The notes below the pieces were generated by a model. It was not told the DNA's origin, searched no databases, and saw nothing but the letters and a program-made list of their open reading frames with translations. Of a stretch of DNA of 64,000 nucleotides, positions 59,001 through 64,000 are shown one piece after another; the first letter of the stretch is position 1; each line of letters opens with the position of its first letter. The DNA is from Letharia columbiana (lineage: Eukaryota > Ascomycota > Lecanoromycetes > Lecanorales > Parmeliaceae). The stretch lies in the NCBI RefSeq assembly GCF_014066305.1, contig NW_023501042.1, forward strand, positions 1,106,001 to 1,170,000, in the 5' to 3' direction. The position numbers were made by a program, and so were the translations under genes.

Positions 59001-61899
59001 GCTAGATATATATATACTTTATCTATTTCTATAAATATATAATAGACTTTCTATTATAGACTTTTGTAGTAATCTCTTATAGATATCTCTTTATAGTAGT
59101 CTTTTATAAATACTAATTTCGTTATAGATTATAAGAGATTAGAAGAAGATTCTAATCTTCTATTAATTATTAATTATTATAATACTTCTTATTATAATCT
59201 TTTAACTTCTCGCAATTAATTATATAATTCTCGATATCTATTAATAGATAGAAGAGCGCGATATTATTATTATAACGTTTATTAAATATATTAATTAAGC
59301 TTAGATTCTAATTATAATATACGCGATAAGATTAATTAATCTAAATCTATAATAGATATATTAAAGAGTTTATATAATTAAGTATATATATAATTTAGAT
59401 ATCTAGACCTAAGCTCTTAAACGCGTAATATATATAGAAAACTCTAAGCGCGGTAATATAAATATATAAATATTACGTCGCTAATAGTTTTAATAATTAA
59501 ATAATTTAAAGAAATATTAAAAAGACTATATCGTAGATAATAGCGGAGTTAAATTAATAGATCTTTAATAATAAAGATAATATAGAAGATATTATTGTCG
59601 ATCTTGAAGAATAGATATTTAAGAAGAGGGAGATAATAAGATATAATTAAATTAAATGAAATAAGTAGAGATAGACCTTATATCTTATTACTATATAAGA
59701 TACTTTAATATATTCTATTATAGCGAAAAGGCGAGAAAATCCTTCTTTAGATATATTAAACTCTTTTATTAAAAGCTTTTATTCTATTAATTTCTCTATT
59801 TATAGATAATATATAAAAGTCTATAATATAAAGTCTATAATAGAAAGTATACTATAGCGATATCTTTAATCGAAGATATAGTAACTACTTAATTATAATA
59901 TATCTTTAAAGCTTCTAATAGAGAGGCTCTTCTTTTTTTTCTATATCTATATTATATAATTATAATCTATACACTTTAATAATAATTAAAAACTACTATA
60001 ATAGTCTTTAGAGAAAGAGTTAATAACTTTAATATAGATTATATTAAATTCTTATTATATATATATATAAGCGGCTATAGAGACATAAGTTTAATTAGAA
60101 CTTTTTATACTCGTAAATCTATTAATTAAGTTTAAGAAATCTATATTAAAAATATAATACATACTATTTAATACTATATTTAAGAAGCTTAATAATTTAT
60201 ATAGTCTATCTAGACTAATAATCGATATTTCTATTATAACTAAATATCTAATTAAAAATTATAAATTTAAATTATATATTATTATTAATAGTCTATCGAG
60301 ATACGCTAAGACTTATTAATAGAGTTTATATAACTCTTTAATAAGGTTACGACTCTTCTAAGTTATAGTCTTTTAATTCTCTAATCTTCGAAGTCTTTTA
60401 ATAGATTTATATTTATTTAGAATTATCTATTAAGAATTATTTTATTATTTTCTTATTAAAGAATAATATCTTAATCTTATAAGATAAATTAACTACGAGT
60501 ATTTAACTAAAATACTAATAATAATAATTAATCTTTATTATCTTCGAGTTTAAATCTTATCTATTATACCCGCGATAATATAATTAATAATAAGATATCT
60601 ACTAGCTTTTTCGATAATCTTTTCTTTATTAATAATCTTTCTTCTATTAATAACTTTATCTCTTTAAATAACTTTTCTATTAGATATTTTTAAGATAATT
60701 AAGATTTCTTTAGATAGTCTAATAAAGGCTTTTATAGTAAGATACTTTTATTTATAGTCTCTAGCGATTCCTTTAGATAGCCTAATAAAGGCTTTTATAA
60801 TAAGATACTTTTATTTATAGCCTCTAGCGATTTCCTTTAGATAGCCTAATAAAGACTTTTATAATAAGATATTTTTACTTATAGTCTTTAGTAATAATAA
60901 GAGTAATAAGTAGATAAAAGTAACGATATAAGTATCGATTTATTATCTTACGATTTTAATAAAGAGATATATAGATAGAGATAGATATATATAGCTATAG
61001 ATAGTAATAGAGAATTTAGATAATAAAGATAATAAAGATCTATTTATTATTTTATTTAATTTTTAAGATATAATATCGTTATATTAATTATTATATAGTC
61101 TATCGAAGAAGTTAATAGAGTATCTTAAGAATCTCAATTACTTATCTTTCTTAAATTATTTAAAAATCTTAATATTTTTAGCGATAAGAATAAATAATTA
61201 GCTTCTTTATTATTAAGTTTAGAATTATAAGAATCTAAAGCGAATATTCTTATTAGTTCTTTTTTATTAAGCTTAATTATCAACTCTCTCTTTAACTTTA
61301 TTATTTAAAATAATTATCTAATAAGATAAGAAAAGATATTTTATCTTCTATTATTATATCTAATATTAGATCTATAATTTAAGAAGTTAAATAAATCCTC
61401 GAGTAGACTATATAAGACTATAAGAGGTTTTTTAGCTATCGAAGTCTTTAATAGTAGAGAGCTTTATAATTAAGAAAGGGAATAAGAACTTAAAATTAGA
61501 TATATATACTCTTTTATTAAAGCTAGATATACTAAAGCGATAGATTTATCAATATATTCTCTTATTATAACTATTATAAAAGTCTTTTATAGTTATAATT
61601 AAGAAATAGTTATTACTATTATAATAAGAGAAGAGTATATAATAATAAAGTATTAAATATTAAGTATAGTAATATTAATATAAACTCTTAAATCTTATAT
61701 ATATTATACTATTAGCGATATATTTAGTATAAAAAAATATTTTTCAAAATAATATAGTATATAAATAAGTCGATAGAGCTTTAATAGTTATATATATAGA
61801 GATCTTTTATTTAATTAATATTAGAGGAAGTTTATTATATCTAGAAAAGAGTATTTATTATTTCTAGAAATCTAATATAAATTTATTTATCTTTATATT
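59001..61899. other. RIP-degraded DNA, unassigned
   Basis: Apart from the 63-bp repeat and a short 14-bp-unit run at 59040, I see no recognisable gene, RNA or element end. It is probably the 5' portion of the element whose transposase follows. Confidence 0.3.
60709..60895 (+). repeat. 63-64-bp tandem repeat, three units
   Basis: Units start TTTAGATAGCCTAATAAAGG at about 60709, 60772 and 60836. On the plus strand the first two read as a 21-residue repeat ('LDSLIKAFIIRYFYL'). It lies upstream of the plus-strand transposase relic and may belong to the same element. Confidence 0.8.
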
Positions 61900-64000
61900 A
61901 TATTAAATATATAATATTTATTAATCGCGATTATTGATAAGATGTAATAGAATATATTATTATAATATTATAGATAGTTATAGATTATAAAGTATCTATT
62001 CTTAATAGCTTTGATTTAAATCTAGATAATAAATATAAGCTCTTTTTTATAGAGGATATTTTATTAGAGTAAACTTTGTAATCTATTATTTAATATCTTA
62101 ATATCTATTATAATTATAACTTTAAAGAAGATAAAGAAGAGATTATCTATTTAGACGATTATCGCTTTATTTAAAGAATTTTTAATTTTAATTTATCTAT
62201 TATATAGCCTCTATATTAATTATATTTAACTTATAGCGAGCTCGAGATAGTATATTTTAATTATAATTATCTCGAAGTCGTTATTATAAAATCTTCTATT
62301 AATTTTCTCTATCTCCTCTTTATTAATAATTTCGATATTTATAGAAATATATATTATATATTTAAAGTATTTTATCTTATTTTGATATATCTAGACTACG
62401 CGAAGCGTAGAAAACTTATAAATATATTTACTCTATTTTTAAAATTTTATAATATTAATATTAAGAATGTAGTAAAAGTCTTTTATAAATCTATATAGAA
62501 TCTAAATTATAGAATAGAGCTTAAAGTTAATAGCGTTATAAATATATTTTAAACTTTTATCTTTAATATTTTTTAGAAATATATCTTAGTAGATAGATAA
62601 TAATAGTTTTATAAGATATATCGCTATTATAGACTATTATACTTACTATTACTTAAAAGATAAGAGGAATAAATTTAGATTTTAATATTATAGGGAATAA
62701 TAGATATTATTAAAAGATTACTTAATAACGCGAATTTACTTAAGATCTCGACGATATCGAACTTAAGAAGTTTATTTAGAATATTAATATATAACTCGAT
62801 ACCCCTCTAATCGCGAAGCTAGCGCTATTCTTAAATCTTATTTAATTTAAAGTCTATAACGCTTTTTACTCGAAGTAAAGAGATTTAAAAAGAATTCTTT
62901 AGAGATTTTTAATAACTACGATTCTTATTAAGCGTAAATCTACTATCTATCTTAAGATATTTTAGAAATTTTACTTCTCTTCTAAATAAAAGCGTATTTA
63001 AAGTTTAATATTCTATATTTAATTATAATTACTTTTAAAGATAGATAAAGCTACTTTATTAGCGCTACTAATTCTATATAATAAAGTAATAATTAAATAA
63101 ATTTATCTCTTATTTTTATAGACTATAAAAAAAGTTATAATCTTTAAAATAACATTACTTTAGACTATTATATAAATATTTAAACTTATTATTTAATCTA
63201 ATATCGTTATTAATAATTAAAGATATATTAAACTAATTATACTATATTAATAGATTTTAAATATATATAAGACTTATTAGAAGCTAATTATATATATAAT
63301 ACTCGCTATAAAAGACTTTAATAACTCTAATAAGAATAAGAATAATTTCGAAGATAAAATTATTTTAAAGAAAGTTCTTTCGAATATAGCGTATAGTAAC
63401 TTCGAAAATAGAAGTATTATAGTATATATCGAAGTCTAAACTAGCTAAGATTAAGGGAAAAAAAAGAAAAAGAATAAGAATAAGAAATAAAGGAAACCTC
63501 GTAGTAATAAATTTGAGAAGCTTTTTAAGCTTTCGAATATTTATATAAACCTTTATCTTATAAATAATATTAGAGAGTATATAATAGTTATAAATTCAAA
63601 TATTTTAGCGAGAGAATTAAAGTATAAGTTATTTATACTATTTTTCCCGTAATCGTAATTATTAATAATTACTTTTAGAGTCTTTAAAGATATAATAAAC
63701 GCTATAACGCTATTAAACTTAATAAATTATCTATTTATAAAGAATATAATATAATAATTATTACGACTAAGACTTAATAGATATTTAAAATTATAATTAT
63801 TTAGATATAATAAAAGTATTTAGATTATTTAATAACTAGTATATAACATTAATATAGAGCTTTTTTTTAATCGATAAGTAAGATCTAGATAAGAGTTATA
63901 TAAAAGGCTTTTATAGCGTTATAAGAAGATAAGCAAGTATTACTCTATATAGATCTCGCTTAAAGAATTTATACTTAATAAATTCTTTTATATTAAGATA
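61900..64000 (+). pseudogene. Transposase relic of a large fungal DNA transposon, runs off window
   Basis: At about 62300-62545 the plus strand reads with few stops as 'FINNFDIYRN', then 'LDYAKRRKLINIFTL' and 'NIKNVVKVFYKSIQNL...IELKVN'. I recall similar patterns (FIDGFG-like, then 'RRR.NVFPLTLGPHG.N') from transposases of large ascomycete DNA transposons of CACTA/Plavaka-like or related type. The match is by memory and the superfamily is not secure. Downstream to 64000 the frame continues with more RIP stops. The 3' end is outside the window. Confidence 0.4.

Noticed and set aside
1..64000. Mitochondrial origin because of high A+T
   Set aside because: Nuclear-type introns, LTR retrotransposons with tRNA-Met primer sites and the CpA-specific depletion show RIPped nuclear DNA.

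Overview
The window comes from a filamentous ascomycete (Pezizomycotina-type) nuclear genome. Genes carry short fungal introns (45-67 bp with CTRAY branch sites), and about nine tenths of the DNA has the signature of repeat-induced point mutation (RIP): extreme A+T, almost no CpA/TpG dinucleotides while CpG, CpT and ApG survive, and transposon reading frames shredded by TAA and TAG. I cannot name the species.

Layout. (1) 1-5823: RIP-degraded transposons: the 3' part of a Ty1/copia element, a copy of a ~610-bp repeat (called R610 here), a minus-strand Mutator-like transposase relic, and the 3' end of a Ty3/gypsy element with its LTR. (2) 5824-9923: a gene island of normal composition with two adjacent TIR elements and two intact, same-strand genes: a four-exon ADP-ribose pyrophosphatase (YSA1/NUDT5 type) and a two-exon squalene monooxygenase (ERG1). 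(3) 9924-12580: a variant copia LTR, an R610 relic, unresolved RIPped DNA and a 625-bp TIR element. (4) 12700-14955: a second non-RIPped island with a minisatellite-rich hypothetical gene and a divergent R610 copy. (5) 14956-53380: a nested stack. Copia A (LTR at 15227) was split by a LINE (15-bp target duplication), which was split by copia B (5-bp duplication GATAG). A was split again by copia C (duplication ATAAC), which carries an R610. A ends at minus-strand copia D, and D ends at gypsy element E, which carries another R610. (6) 53380-64000: RIPped DNA with several in-frame minisatellites and, from about 61900, a plus-strand transposase relic that runs off the window.

The only genes that look functional are YSA1-like and ERG1. 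They act separately: nucleotide-sugar clean-up, and conversion of squalene to 2,3-oxidosqualene in ergosterol synthesis. The rest records transposon invasion and premeiotic mutation. The best candidates for something undescribed are the R610 family, the mosaic pattern of RIP within single elements, the CACGTG-rich copia LTR, and the RIPped/un-RIPped pair of duplicates in the second island.
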